Source: Deltaproteobacteria bacterium | GTDB taxonomy: Bacteria > Myxococcota_A > JAADFL01 | Reading direction: 5' to 3' | NCBI GenBank assembly: GCA_013152945.1 | Contig: JAADFL010000006.1 | Coordinates: 10,353-74,352 of the forward strand | DNA: 64,000 nucleotides | Part shown: in pieces, positions 10,134-17,858 of the stretch | How positions within the stretch are numbered: position 1 is the first letter of the stretch | Layout of the letters: every line of letters begins with the position of its first letter | The notes under the pieces: generated by a model | Database searches by the model: none | Told to the model about the DNA's origin: nothing | What the model saw: only the letters and a program-made list of their open reading frames with translations | Program-made: the position numbers and the translations under genes

Positions 10134-10164
10134 TGGCCCACTCCTTTCGCGCGGCGCCAAGCCG

Positions 10165-10764
10165 TCACGGATGGAGCTCCTCCTTATCCAGCGGCAATCG
10201 CATTGATATCTTGTTGACTATCAATCGACCGTCCACTGCGCGGTAGTGCTCACTGATGACAACTTTGTTCCTTTTGATCTCCGTGACCTTTCCCCAATTT
10301 TTCCCAACCAGGGTTCCTCGTTTGATTACATATCCCTTGTCGTCCGGGGTCTCCACCATTGCCCTGGGATTGGATATACCCCACACAATGGCAACTAGCT
10401 TCAGTTGTCCTATTTCATACTTTTGCAAGGGACCCAAGGGCCTTCCTTTTTTCTCTGTTTCCGGCAGCATCATTTGGAAATAAGATTTGAACGGATCCCG
10501 CTTTCCAATTGGCGTATACACATAGCCTAGCAATTCAACGGGCTTTTTTTCCTGAATCGTCGTCTTTGCCTTGGCTACTTTGACTGGTCGTTGAACTCTA
10601 CCCTTCTTCACCACAGGCTTTGTCTGTCCACCTCCAAAGATGTCATTCACGAAATCACACCCGGACATAAGCAAAAGGGCAAGCACCACAATGCTTACAA
10701 TACCGCCAAAGGTAAAGCCGCGCCTAGTGCTGGCGCCGCCGCTTTTTCTTTCCCTTGCCACCAC
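10165..10764 (-). CDS. pilP: type IV pilus assembly lipoprotein PilP
   Basis: 199 aa. The start is GTG at 10764 or the adjacent in-frame GTG at 10761, with AAGGAGG just upstream. The signal anchor ends in lipobox LMSGC. The mature part has the PilP hallmark IGKRDPF followed by a compact beta domain ending in a Lys/Arg-rich segment. PilP links the inner-membrane PilMNO ring to the PilQ secretin. It overlaps the end of pilO by about 40 bases, indicating translational coupling. Confidence 0.93.
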   Translation of the reverse strand: MVARERKSGGASTRRGFTFGGIVSIVVLALLLMSGCDFVNDIFGGGQTKPVVKKGRVQRPVKVAKAKTTIQEKKPVELLGYVYTPIGKRDPFKSYFQMMLPETEKKGRPLGPLQKYEIGQLKLVAIVWGISNPRAMVETPDDKGYVIKRGTLVGKNWGKVTEIKRNKVVISEHYRAVDGRLIVNKISMRLPLDKEELHP

Positions 10765-11341
10765 GGGCCTCCTTGGGCTCTACGAAACGAAAAGTGGTTG
10801 CGACACAACTGGCCTTCAAGACAATTTTCCCGCTCTTATCCGATGGGTCCTTGAGCTTGATATCACCAATATTGACAATCCTCGATAGCTTGGCCACTTT
10901 GTCAAAAAATACTGCTATCTCAGGGTATGATCCCTGCAGATTTATGGAAACTGGAACTTTCGCATAAAAACCTACTATCTGTTCAGCCATGGGTTCGAAA
11001 AGATCTATAGTTAAGCCCGATTTCTCGGCCAGATTTGATATCTTTTGCAACAAGCTTGGAATTTCACTTTTCTTTGGAAGCAATGCAAGTGATTCCTTCA
11101 GTTGTTGATCGAGCCGTTCGACTTCACGGCGATACTTCACGAGGTTCTGTGCAATCTGCTTCTTTTCTTCCAACTCTTGATTGAGAGTACCGAGCCGGGC
11201 TCTTAATCGTTTTTGGGTGGTTCTCTGCTGATCGAACACCATGAAGTAGTACATCATCACCAGTAAACCGGACAGCAGCAGCAACCCCAGTATCTTTTGA
11301 AGCGGCGGGGTCTTTGCAAATTTTTCCAGGAAGTCACCCAT
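10724..11341 (-). CDS. pilO: type IV pilus inner-membrane protein PilO
   Basis: 205 aa. One transmembrane helix (about residues 17-37) is followed by a coiled coil (about 40-95) and a ferredoxin-like periplasmic domain. The C-terminus is a basic Gly/Lys/Arg tail (GGKGKKKRRR). PilO pairs with PilN in the periplasm to form the alignment complex. The start has a purine-rich GGGGAAGGGG about 8 bases upstream. It lies 15 bases after pilN and overlaps pilP. Confidence 0.95.
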   Translation of the reverse strand: MGDFLEKFAKTPPLQKILGLLLLSGLLVMMYYFMVFDQQRTTQKRLRARLGTLNQELEEKKQIAQNLVKYRREVERLDQQLKESLALLPKKSEIPSLLQKISNLAEKSGLTIDLFEPMAEQIVGFYAKVPVSINLQGSYPEIAVFFDKVAKLSRIVNIGDIKLKDPSDKSGKIVLKASCVATTFRFVEPKEARGGKGKKKRRRQH

Positions 11342-11356
11342 TAAGCGCCCCTTCCC

Positions 11357-11908
11357 CTAGCTCGCCTTTCCGTACACTACGGAACACGCGAGTTCGAACT
11401 CCTTATATTCCAAGGAACCGGCCTTCTTGTGCTTGACAGTATGCAACTTGACATTTTTGAAGTACGGCGACTTTTCGAGAGCACGCAAGAAATTTGCAAT
11501 GACCTCGTTGTTCATCGCAGCTCCATGCATGGAAATCTCTGTTCCGTCTTGAGACAATTCGACCAGCCATACCTTTTTGGGAATCCTCTGTGAGAGGTCA
11601 TCCATCATTCTCACCGGCCCTGTCTTCCCACGCTTTAATGTATCGATAACATCAAGGCGTTTTTGAAGCTCCGCCTTTTTCTCCTTTATCTGCTTGACCT
11701 CACCAATGACATTTTCCAGTCTCTTGATCTCCTTCCTCACCTCGGAAATTTCCGATTTCAGCTTTTCGATTTGTTGTTCCTCGTAGTCGTACCATGTGTA
11801 CAGCGCTACTCCAATCCCCAATAAAATCACTACGAACAATATAAGCTGTTGTTGCCCATACTCACGCTTGCGCGCGGCTTTGACCGGGAGGAGGTTTATC
11901 CGAATCAT
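11357..11908 (-). CDS. pilN: type IV pilus inner-membrane protein PilN
   Basis: 183 aa. It begins MIRINLLPVK, the conserved PilN cytoplasmic peptide (INLLP) that binds PilM. One transmembrane helix (about 22-40) follows, then a long coiled coil and a C-terminal periplasmic domain. The start overlaps the pilM stop by the four bases ATGA, so translation is coupled. Confidence 0.96.
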   Translation of the reverse strand: MIRINLLPVKAARKREYGQQQLILFVVILLGIGVALYTWYDYEEQQIEKLKSEISEVRKEIKRLENVIGEVKQIKEKKAELQKRLDVIDTLKRGKTGPVRMMDDLSQRIPKKVWLVELSQDGTEISMHGAAMNNEVIANFLRALEKSPYFKNVKLHTVKHKKAGSLEYKEFELACSVVYGKAS

Positions 11909-12972
11909 TTGTCTCCGACCCTCCTTAAGCCGAGTCCCACCGATACTGCGGCCATTGGTGCGATATCTCTCAGGTACGCAGGATCAAAGTGCTTTTCATT
12001 GATTTCGATATTACGAAATGGATCCATAACCTCAACCGGAACAGCGACCTTGCTTTCGATTGTCTTCACAAGTGCAGGAATCTTGCCGGTTCCACCTGAC
12101 ACGAAAATTTTTCCGAACTGTGCATCCACACTCGTTGCCGCATAGAAATCCAGTGATCTCTGGATTTCCGCAGCCAGGGTTTGTGAAACGTTCTGAATGA
12201 CACTTTCCACCTCTTGAGGAACAACCGAATCCGAATCCGCTCCCAGATCACCACCCAGCTTCAGTGCCTCTGCCTCGTCATAGCTCACGTTGAGTTGTTT
12301 CTGAATTTCCTCTGTGTACTGATTGCCTCCCATTGAAATATCTCTCGTAAAAGTCGCAATTCCATTTGCCACCACATTGATATTTATCACACTGGCGCCG
12401 ATGTTCAAAAGCACGATGGTTTCGTCCTCGGGCATGGAATAGTTGGCCTCAAAAGCATTCATTACGGCGAATGCATCCACATCCACGACCATGGGCTGCA
12501 GGCCCGCCTCTTGTGTGACCGCAGTATAGTCGTTTATTATATCTTTCTTGGCCGCAACCAGTAAGACTTCCATCTGACCCGCGTCGTTGGGGTTCGGGTT
12601 CAAAATCTGGACATCGATGTTCACGTCATTGATATCGAATGGTATGTACTGCTCTGCTTCCCATTGAATGGATTCTTCCAATTCTTCCTCTGTCATCAAT
12701 GGAATGTTAATCTTTTTAATAATGACGGAATGCCCTGAAACACTGATAGTCACATGCTTCTTCTTGATTTTCAGACTTGAAGTCAGGCTTTGAATAGCTT
12801 CTACGATGGCTGTTGAATTCATCAGCGCTCCGTCCACGATTGCCTCGGGGGGTAAAGGAGCGACCCCGAAATTGATGAGCTGAGCCCTCCCCTTTTTGGT
12901 TTCCTTAAGCTGAACCAGCTTTATCGAGCTGGAACCAATATCCAATCCTAACAATAGGGGTTTCCTTGCCAT
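11905..12972 (-). CDS. pilM: type IV pilus actin-like ATPase PilM
   Basis: 355 aa, the usual length. The actin/FtsA-like fold is shown by an N-terminal phosphate-1 motif (GLDIGSSSIKLV), a second nucleotide-binding block (LLNIGASVININV) and a C-terminal adenosine motif (IFVSGGTGKIPAL). PilM is cytoplasmic and binds the PilN N-terminus. GAGGGACG lies before the ATG at 12972. It is the first structural gene of the pil run. Confidence 0.96.
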   Translation of the reverse strand: MARKPLLLGLDIGSSSIKLVQLKETKKGRAQLINFGVAPLPPEAIVDGALMNSTAIVEAIQSLTSSLKIKKKHVTISVSGHSVIIKKINIPLMTEEELEESIQWEAEQYIPFDINDVNIDVQILNPNPNDAGQMEVLLVAAKKDIINDYTAVTQEAGLQPMVVDVDAFAVMNAFEANYSMPEDETIVLLNIGASVININVVANGIATFTRDISMGGNQYTEEIQKQLNVSYDEAEALKLGGDLGADSDSVVPQEVESVIQNVSQTLAAEIQRSLDFYAATSVDAQFGKIFVSGGTGKIPALVKTIESKVAVPVEVMDPFRNIEINEKHFDPAYLRDIAPMAAVSVGLGLRRVGDK

Positions 12973-13035
12973 CAGCGTCCCTCTTTCCCTTTGGGCTAGG
13001 GTTCGCTACCGGTCCAAATGGATCCGGCACACATC

Positions 13036-13308
13036 TCAGCTATCCTCTCTGGTCGGGCCAAAGACCTTTTCAGCATCTTCCAGCTTCAGACCGAGTGCAA
13101 GGATTATTTTTCTTTTTGTGTCCATTCTACAGCTCTTGCCGTTTTCCACCCTGTCGATTGTCAAAGCTGAAAGTCCTGCTTTCCTTGCCAGTTCGGCCTT
13201 GCTCATCAGTCTCTGTTGCCGGTACCGCTGAACATTGTTGTTTCGCTCCCGTTGCCTGTCCCGATCTTTTGATTCCCTTCTATTCTTTTTCATGGCAGTT
13301 GGTCCCAT
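13036..13308 (-). CDS. small XRE-family HTH regulator
   Basis: 90 aa from 13308, or 85 aa from the in-frame ATG at 13293; neither has a convincing ribosome-binding site. The first 30 residues are very basic (KKNRRESKDRDRQRER). Residues about 35-75 form a Cro/CI-type helix-turn-helix (SKAELARKAGLSALTIDRVENG). It sits 63 bases upstream of pilM on the same strand, so it is probably co-transcribed and may regulate the pil genes. Confidence 0.82.
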   Translation of the reverse strand: MGPTAMKKNRRESKDRDRQRERNNNVQRYRQQRLMSKAELARKAGLSALTIDRVENGKSCRMDTKRKIILALGLKLEDAEKVFGPTREDS

Positions 13309-13372
13309 AGGGTTTTGACTTAGTCATCGTATCCTTCCTTTTTCCAACGTCCCCAGGATGACAGTTGAAGTA

Positions 13373-13500
13373 CATTCTGTCAAGTATTTTTTTATCTTTG
13401 ATACTTAATTTAAGTTAAATTATATTAAATTATATAATATTTTGGGGTTATTTTAAAACTTACCGCTATATATGGTGTACATTAACTACATTTTTTTTCG
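13373..13500 (-). promoter_or_regulatory. AT-rich upstream region of the XRE-pil operon
   Basis: A very AT-rich stretch containing several TATAAT-like hexamers on the minus strand. Nearer the gene, TTGACA (complement of 13379-13384) forms part of a short inverted repeat, GACAG-N12-CTGTC. This could combine a promoter and an operator for the adjacent regulator. The spacing to a good -10 is not clear, so this is a candidate only. Confidence 0.35.
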
Positions 13501-13536
13501 ATCCTGGGGGATGTGAAAAATTATCGGCAACGGCTC

Positions 13537-15747
13537 TTAAAACTCGAACATCAATCCTGCAAGAAAGCTATTGTCTGAAAGATCAAAACCATTTCCACCA
13601 AAGTTGTCCACCCAGTCGAACACTCCTTCAAAGAACAGGTAGGTGTTATTGACTCCTGCCTCTACATCAAAAGTAGAAGCTACGGCCGGTTCCAGGATAT
13701 CCAATAGAAACTGGATACCCACGCTACCACGAAGCCCGAATTTACCTCCCATGGCGTCATTTCCGTTGAAATCCGCCACATTGCCGACACCATTCAGGAT
13801 CCACCAAATATAGTATATCAGGCCACCCTTGACATAGGGTACGACCGGCACTCCGAACTCGTTCTGAAGCCAATCGAACCTGTACACAGCCAACAGGTAG
13901 ACAGGCAACACATTGAATACCGTGGTATCCGACGTCTTGGTCCCGCTGTCCACTTCAATACCCTTGCCCAAATGCTGGGCGAATCCCAGCCCGCCTGCCA
14001 CTGCAATTGTGCCAAAGGCATGGAATACCTCCCAATCCAGTTCAAGCTGGGTCATCAAGGACTTGCTGTCACCATAGATATCCCGAAACGGCTTGGAACC
14101 GGAAAACTCCGAATCAATGGCAGGATAGTACGGCCCGAATTTCAACTCAAAAGCGAACATCCTGGGTGACTCGGCCTTTGCCTGGCTCCCGGAAATAAAA
14201 ATCGCCAGGAATATCAGGGCCAAAACAGGCCCTTTACCCCTGCCCCTTCCAACAAGCAGTCCCATTAGCGAGAGTCCGAGAGCCAACATAAGGTATGAGC
14301 CGAGAACTACAACTGCGTTCGATACTCGAGCAAAGATATCCAATACCGAACGAACTTCATGTTTCAAAACAGGATGTGCGTTGATGTACCCGGCAGCACC
14401 AGGACCCAGAGAGTAGTACAGTGCAGTGCAACCAAGCCCTGCAGGAGTCGCGTCAAGCACTTGGTCCCTGAACCGCCTCAATTGCCTTACCCTGGGATGG
14501 TCGTATGATCCGTAAACCGTAGTCGCAATAAAACAGAACCCGCCGTCTTCACTGCCACCTTCTTTCTTGTAGTGCTCAAATCCGTCATCAACCAAGATCG
14601 GCGATGTTTCCAGGATGTCAGATGGCTCACTCTCATTGCCTGCATCGTCCACAGCCGTGACTGCCACCAGGTACTTTCTCCCCATCTTCAAGCCGTCTAT
14701 TTGATACCGGGTCGCGCTCAGTAGATCCGAGTAGGCCCATCCGGCAAAAGGATTCTCTTCCGTATCCGTGCCTGTGTCCGTATCGGTGTCCGTATCAGTG
14801 TCCGAATCTGTATCAGTGTCCGTGTCTGTGTCTGTATCGGTGTCCGTGTCTGTATCTGTATCTGTGTCCGTGTCTGTATCTGTATCTGTGTCCGTATCCG
14901 ACCCATTTGCCAGAATCAACAAACCTGGTGCGGCACCGACCAAGCCGTTCACAACAGGCTGATCAGCATCCTTCCAGTAAACCTTGTAAAACAAGGTTTC
15001 TCCATCACCTGCAGACGATGGCCGGTTCCATGACACCTTCACATTGTTTTCCCCTGGGGTTACCTCGATGTTCTCCGGAGGACCAGGTGCATCGAAATCC
15101 CAACGTATCGTAAGACTTCCATCCAGGTTCTCCACCGTCTGTCCGCCAAAGCCTGATTGATCCACGACTTCTCCGTTGTCGAGTGAAATATCTATGGACG
15201 TGCTGCCTGAACTCCCTGAACAATCGGATATGATATCTGAAGGCATCAATTTTTTTAGGCTGTCCGAACTCGGGTAGTCTTTTGTAGTCTGTGAAGTGAA
15301 CTTGAAGCCATTGTCCTCTTCAAGGACCGTGGTTCCCCACTTCAACTTGTAATCGAACTTTACTGTTTCCCCCTCGTACCCGCCCTCCATGCTGGATTTC
15401 CAAAAATCTCCACCCGGGTGCCATGAGAATGAAATAACATCCTTGTTCTCCTGGCACTCGGACTTGGAAATTACAATTTCCTCGGGTGTTGTCTCGACTT
15501 TCAAATCAGCGGCTTCAACCTGTGGTGAAAGAACGAACTGCATGGAAGCAAGCAAAGTCAAAGTGAAAAGCACAATATAGGGACCGGGAATGGTATGCCT
15601 TTGATTATTCGGCCAGGCATGGAACAAACCAGAGCATTTCGTTCCTGTTGAACAGAGTGCTCGAATCACTTCATCATTTTGCCGCACCAACAACCGGGAA
15701 TTCCCGGATGGGTGCGGGAGACAACTTTTGTTATGGACCCTAATCAC
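13537..15747 (-). CDS. Fn3/TD-repeat/CFI-box protein fused to an outer-membrane beta-barrel domain
   Basis: 736 aa from the GTG at 15747, chosen because GGAGG lies 6 bases upstream; the frame extends to a TTG at 15774. The signal peptide is preceded by an unusually long n-region of about 45 residues. Then come a beta-rich domain, an Fn3-like domain split by a TD tract (about residues 283-329), and a CFI-box (CFIATTVYGS, about 404) with its LRxFRD helix. Transmembrane segments follow, then a second signal-peptide-like stretch (about 495-520, ending SGSQAKA), then a barrel-like domain ending in F (MFEF). As I recall, myxobacteria carry MXAN_2561-type CTERM-anchored and MXAN_2562-type barrel proteins as separate families. 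Here both are in one open frame. Confidence 0.8.
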   Translation of the reverse strand: MIRVHNKSCLPHPSGNSRLLVRQNDEVIRALCSTGTKCSGLFHAWPNNQRHTIPGPYIVLFTLTLLASMQFVLSPQVEAADLKVETTPEEIVISKSECQENKDVISFSWHPGGDFWKSSMEGGYEGETVKFDYKLKWGTTVLEEDNGFKFTSQTTKDYPSSDSLKKLMPSDIISDCSGSSGSTSIDISLDNGEVVDQSGFGGQTVENLDGSLTIRWDFDAPGPPENIEVTPGENNVKVSWNRPSSAGDGETLFYKVYWKDADQPVVNGLVGAAPGLLILANGSDTDTDTDTDTDTDTDTDTDTDTDTDTDTDTDSDTDTDTDTDTGTDTEENPFAGWAYSDLLSATRYQIDGLKMGRKYLVAVTAVDDAGNESEPSDILETSPILVDDGFEHYKKEGGSEDGGFCFIATTVYGSYDHPRVRQLRRFRDQVLDATPAGLGCTALYYSLGPGAAGYINAHPVLKHEVRSVLDIFARVSNAVVVLGSYLMLALGLSLMGLLVGRGRGKGPVLALIFLAIFISGSQAKAESPRMFAFELKFGPYYPAIDSEFSGSKPFRDIYGDSKSLMTQLELDWEVFHAFGTIAVAGGLGFAQHLGKGIEVDSGTKTSDTTVFNVLPVYLLAVYRFDWLQNEFGVPVVPYVKGGLIYYIWWILNGVGNVADFNGNDAMGGKFGLRGSVGIQFLLDILEPAVASTFDVEAGVNNTYLFFEGVFDWVDNFGGNGFDLSDNSFLAGLMFEF
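14761..14898 (-). repeat. Asp-Thr codon repeat tract (138 bp)
   Basis: Imperfect GAY-ACN hexamers, on the minus strand, encode about 23 Asp-Thr dipeptides with single Ser and Gly substitutions. The tract is inserted inside the Fn3-like domain of the fusion protein rather than in a terminal linker. Confidence 0.93.
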
Positions 15748-16058
15748 CTTCAGCCTCCAAGAGAGCGTTGGCAATAATCCAGCCTGCCTTAGTTATTTAC
15801 AACCGTAGCGCATGATAAGCAAGTTTCACGCCATCAAGATGGCTAAAAAACACCCCGGTAGGCAGAACCATGCTTATCTGCCGGAAATCAATTGACAGAA
15901 GACAACATAAACATGGATTGCCATCCGGCATGGGCCCAACCAAGGCATGTTACAGGCGGCCCGCCATGGCCGTCGGCCGGTAAACTTTGACATTTTGACA
16001 ATCAAGACGTTTTCAAAGCTCATCGGCGGACATTATGACAAGGCATGGAGTACGCGGA
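15748..16058. other. 311-base intergenic region between asd and the Fn3 fusion gene
   Basis: No gene supported. It separates the 3' end of asd from the start of the Fn3 fusion gene (both minus). Positions 15814-15882 contain nested inverted repeats, listed separately. No clear -35/-10 pair was found. Confidence 0.5.
15814..15882. promoter_or_regulatory. structured element with mutually exclusive hairpins
   Basis: GATAAGCA (15814-15821) pairs perfectly with TGCTTATC (15871-15878) and encloses a GCCATC-AA-GATGGC hairpin (15830-15843). GGCAGA (15861-15866) can instead pair with TCTGCC (15877-15882), which shares two bases with the long-range stem. Two alternative folds in the 5' region of the downstream minus-strand gene resemble a switch or attenuator. 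It did not match any riboswitch consensus I know (c-di-GMP-I, purine, fluoride and preQ1 considered). Confidence 0.35.
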
Positions 16059-17096
16059 TCAGGGCTTTGCTTTCAATGCGCCGTGGTCATGCATCAATTC
16101 CGCTATTTGGACGGCATTCAAGGCAGCGCCCTTACGCAGGTTGTCCGCCACTATCCAGAGGGAGAGACCGTTCTCAACAGATGTATCCCGCCTTATCCTG
16201 CCGACCATTACCATGTCATTGCCTGCTGCGTCCAGGGCAGTAGGGTAGATATCCTTATCAGGTTCGTCCAACACCTGGATCCCTGGAAACGTTCTTAATG
16301 CCTCCATGGCCTCATTCGGATCCACGGGCCTATCCGTTTCCAGCCAGACCGCCTCGCTGTGAGAATGGAACACCGGGACCCTAACTGTTGCGGCAGAGAT
16401 CCTCAAACCGGGTAAGCCCATGATTTTCCTGGTTTCCAAGACCATTTTCATTTCTTCCGTCGTACACCCGTTTTCCAGTACATCTCCAATCTTCGGAATA
16501 CAATTGAATGCTATCTGCCTTGGAAATCTTAAGACCTCGACAGGCCGGTTGTTGTAAAGAGATACCACTTGGTTCGATAATTCATCCATGGCACTGCGTC
16601 CTGCGCCACTAACCGCCTGGTATGTGGCTACCACCACTCTCTTCAATCCGAACAGGTCATAAATCGGCTTTAATACGACCACCATCTGGATAGTGGAACA
16701 ATTCGGGTTTGCCACGATTCCTTTCACAGGCCTCCTGTCCAACTCGTGAGGATTTACTTCGGGAACAACGAGAGGGACATCCCTGTCCATTCTGTATTGC
16801 GATGTATTGTCAATGACCAGGGCTCCGGCACCCACAGCTTCACTGGCCCATTTTTTCGTAACCCCGGCGCCGGCGGAAAACAAGGCTATATCAATATGTT
16901 CGAAACAACCGGGGGACAACGGCCGTAAAGGGACACGTGAATCATTGAAATGAATTTTATTGCCGCTTGATTGAGGGGATGCGAAAACACGCAATTCCTT
17001 CACCGGAAGACGACATTCTGCCAATATGGATACCATCTGCGAGCCGACAGCCCCTGTTGCACCAACCACTGCTATATTGTAACCGGTCTCATCCAT
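16059..17096 (-). CDS. asd: aspartate-semialdehyde dehydrogenase
   Basis: 345 aa from the ATG at 17096 (GGAAG 4 bases upstream); a TTG at 17120 would add 8 residues. It makes aspartate-4-semialdehyde for lysine/diaminopimelate, threonine and methionine synthesis. Visible motifs: the N-terminal nucleotide-binding loop VVGATGAVG, the catalytic Cys in NPNCSTIQ, a QAVSGAGR segment, and the HSHSEAVW block of the C-terminal domain. Length is typical. It is the last gene of the rpsB-to-asd run, 70 bases after tsaB. Confidence 0.97.
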   Translation of the reverse strand: MDETGYNIAVVGATGAVGSQMVSILAECRLPVKELRVFASPQSSGNKIHFNDSRVPLRPLSPGCFEHIDIALFSAGAGVTKKWASEAVGAGALVIDNTSQYRMDRDVPLVVPEVNPHELDRRPVKGIVANPNCSTIQMVVVLKPIYDLFGLKRVVVATYQAVSGAGRSAMDELSNQVVSLYNNRPVEVLRFPRQIAFNCIPKIGDVLENGCTTEEMKMVLETRKIMGLPGLRISAATVRVPVFHSHSEAVWLETDRPVDPNEAMEALRTFPGIQVLDEPDKDIYPTALDAAGNDMVMVGRIRRDTSVENGLSLWIVADNLRKGAALNAVQIAELMHDHGALKAKP

Positions 17097-17166
17097 TTTC
17101 TTCCATGCCTCAAGATCCAAGTCAAAATTTCAAGGATACCGCCGGGTTCGAGCACACATCCAGCTA

Positions 17167-17853
17167 TTATGGAGCACTGTTCTTCCTGATATCAACTCCC
17201 CGCAAGTACATGGGTACGACGGATGCGGGATCATCATACACTCCTTCCATCAAACGTTCCCTGCCGATCCAGGCAACAGACGCCGGCCTTTGTAAATTAT
17301 TTTCACCTGGAATGAATATCCCCAGGTCGCCGATTATCCCGGCAAGCAAACTCCCATAGCGTAAAGCTCCATCCCCGCAAACCAGCACCTTTTCACCCTT
17401 TTCCCTGATAATTTCTCCCAAGGCATTCGGTTCATATACGCCCGGTTCTTGGATGCGCTCCCGGCCGCCCTTTGAATATGCTGCGGCAAATACCTGCCCT
17501 CGCTTTGCGTCCAGTACCACCCAGACCGGCATGTCCGTCCATGCCGCGAGCCTGGCCATGGCATCAAAGCCCGATACCGCAGCCAGGGACAATCCAAGTC
17601 CCATGGACAAACCTTTTGCCGAAGACAAACCGACCCTCACACCTGTGAAGGAACCAGGTCCTATCGATACGGCCAGTCCCTGGATGTCGCTGTACCCGAC
17701 ACCACTCCATGCAAGCAAAAAATCGATCCTGCTCATCAATGTCCTGCCATGCCCGCCACGTGGAGCAATTACGATCTCCCCGACAACCCCCGCAGAATCG
17801 ACCAGAGCAGCCCCTCCATGCCTGGTTGCCGTATCTATACCCAGTACCAACAA
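17167..17853 (-). CDS. tsaB: tRNA N6-threonylcarbamoyladenosine biosynthesis protein TsaB
   Basis: 228 aa from a TTG at 17853, 5 bases after the rseP stop, with GGGTGA upstream. It has the N-terminal LGIDTAT motif and the diagnostic SIGPGSFTGVRVG segment of the TsaB/YeaZ branch of the ASKHA fold. TsaB scaffolds TsaD/TsaE in making t6A37 on ANN-decoding tRNAs. The C-terminus reads VVPMYLRG, normal for the family. Coupling with rseP and asd is positional. Confidence 0.95.
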   Translation of the reverse strand: MLVLGIDTATRHGGAALVDSAGVVGEIVIAPRGGHGRTLMSRIDFLLAWSGVGYSDIQGLAVSIGPGSFTGVRVGLSSAKGLSMGLGLSLAAVSGFDAMARLAAWTDMPVWVVLDAKRGQVFAAAYSKGGRERIQEPGVYEPNALGEIIREKGEKVLVCGDGALRYGSLLAGIIGDLGIFIPGENNLQRPASVAWIGRERLMEGVYDDPASVVPMYLRGVDIRKNSAP

Positions 17854-17858
17854 TCAGT

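Noticed and set aside
14718-14962. Short open frames on both strands across the TD tract
   Set aside because: They arise because the TD repeat keeps all frames open; no start signals or family features.
15814-15882. Assignment of the structured leader to a known riboswitch class
   Set aside because: Checked by eye against c-di-GMP-I, purine, fluoride and preQ1 consensus cores; none matched on either strand.
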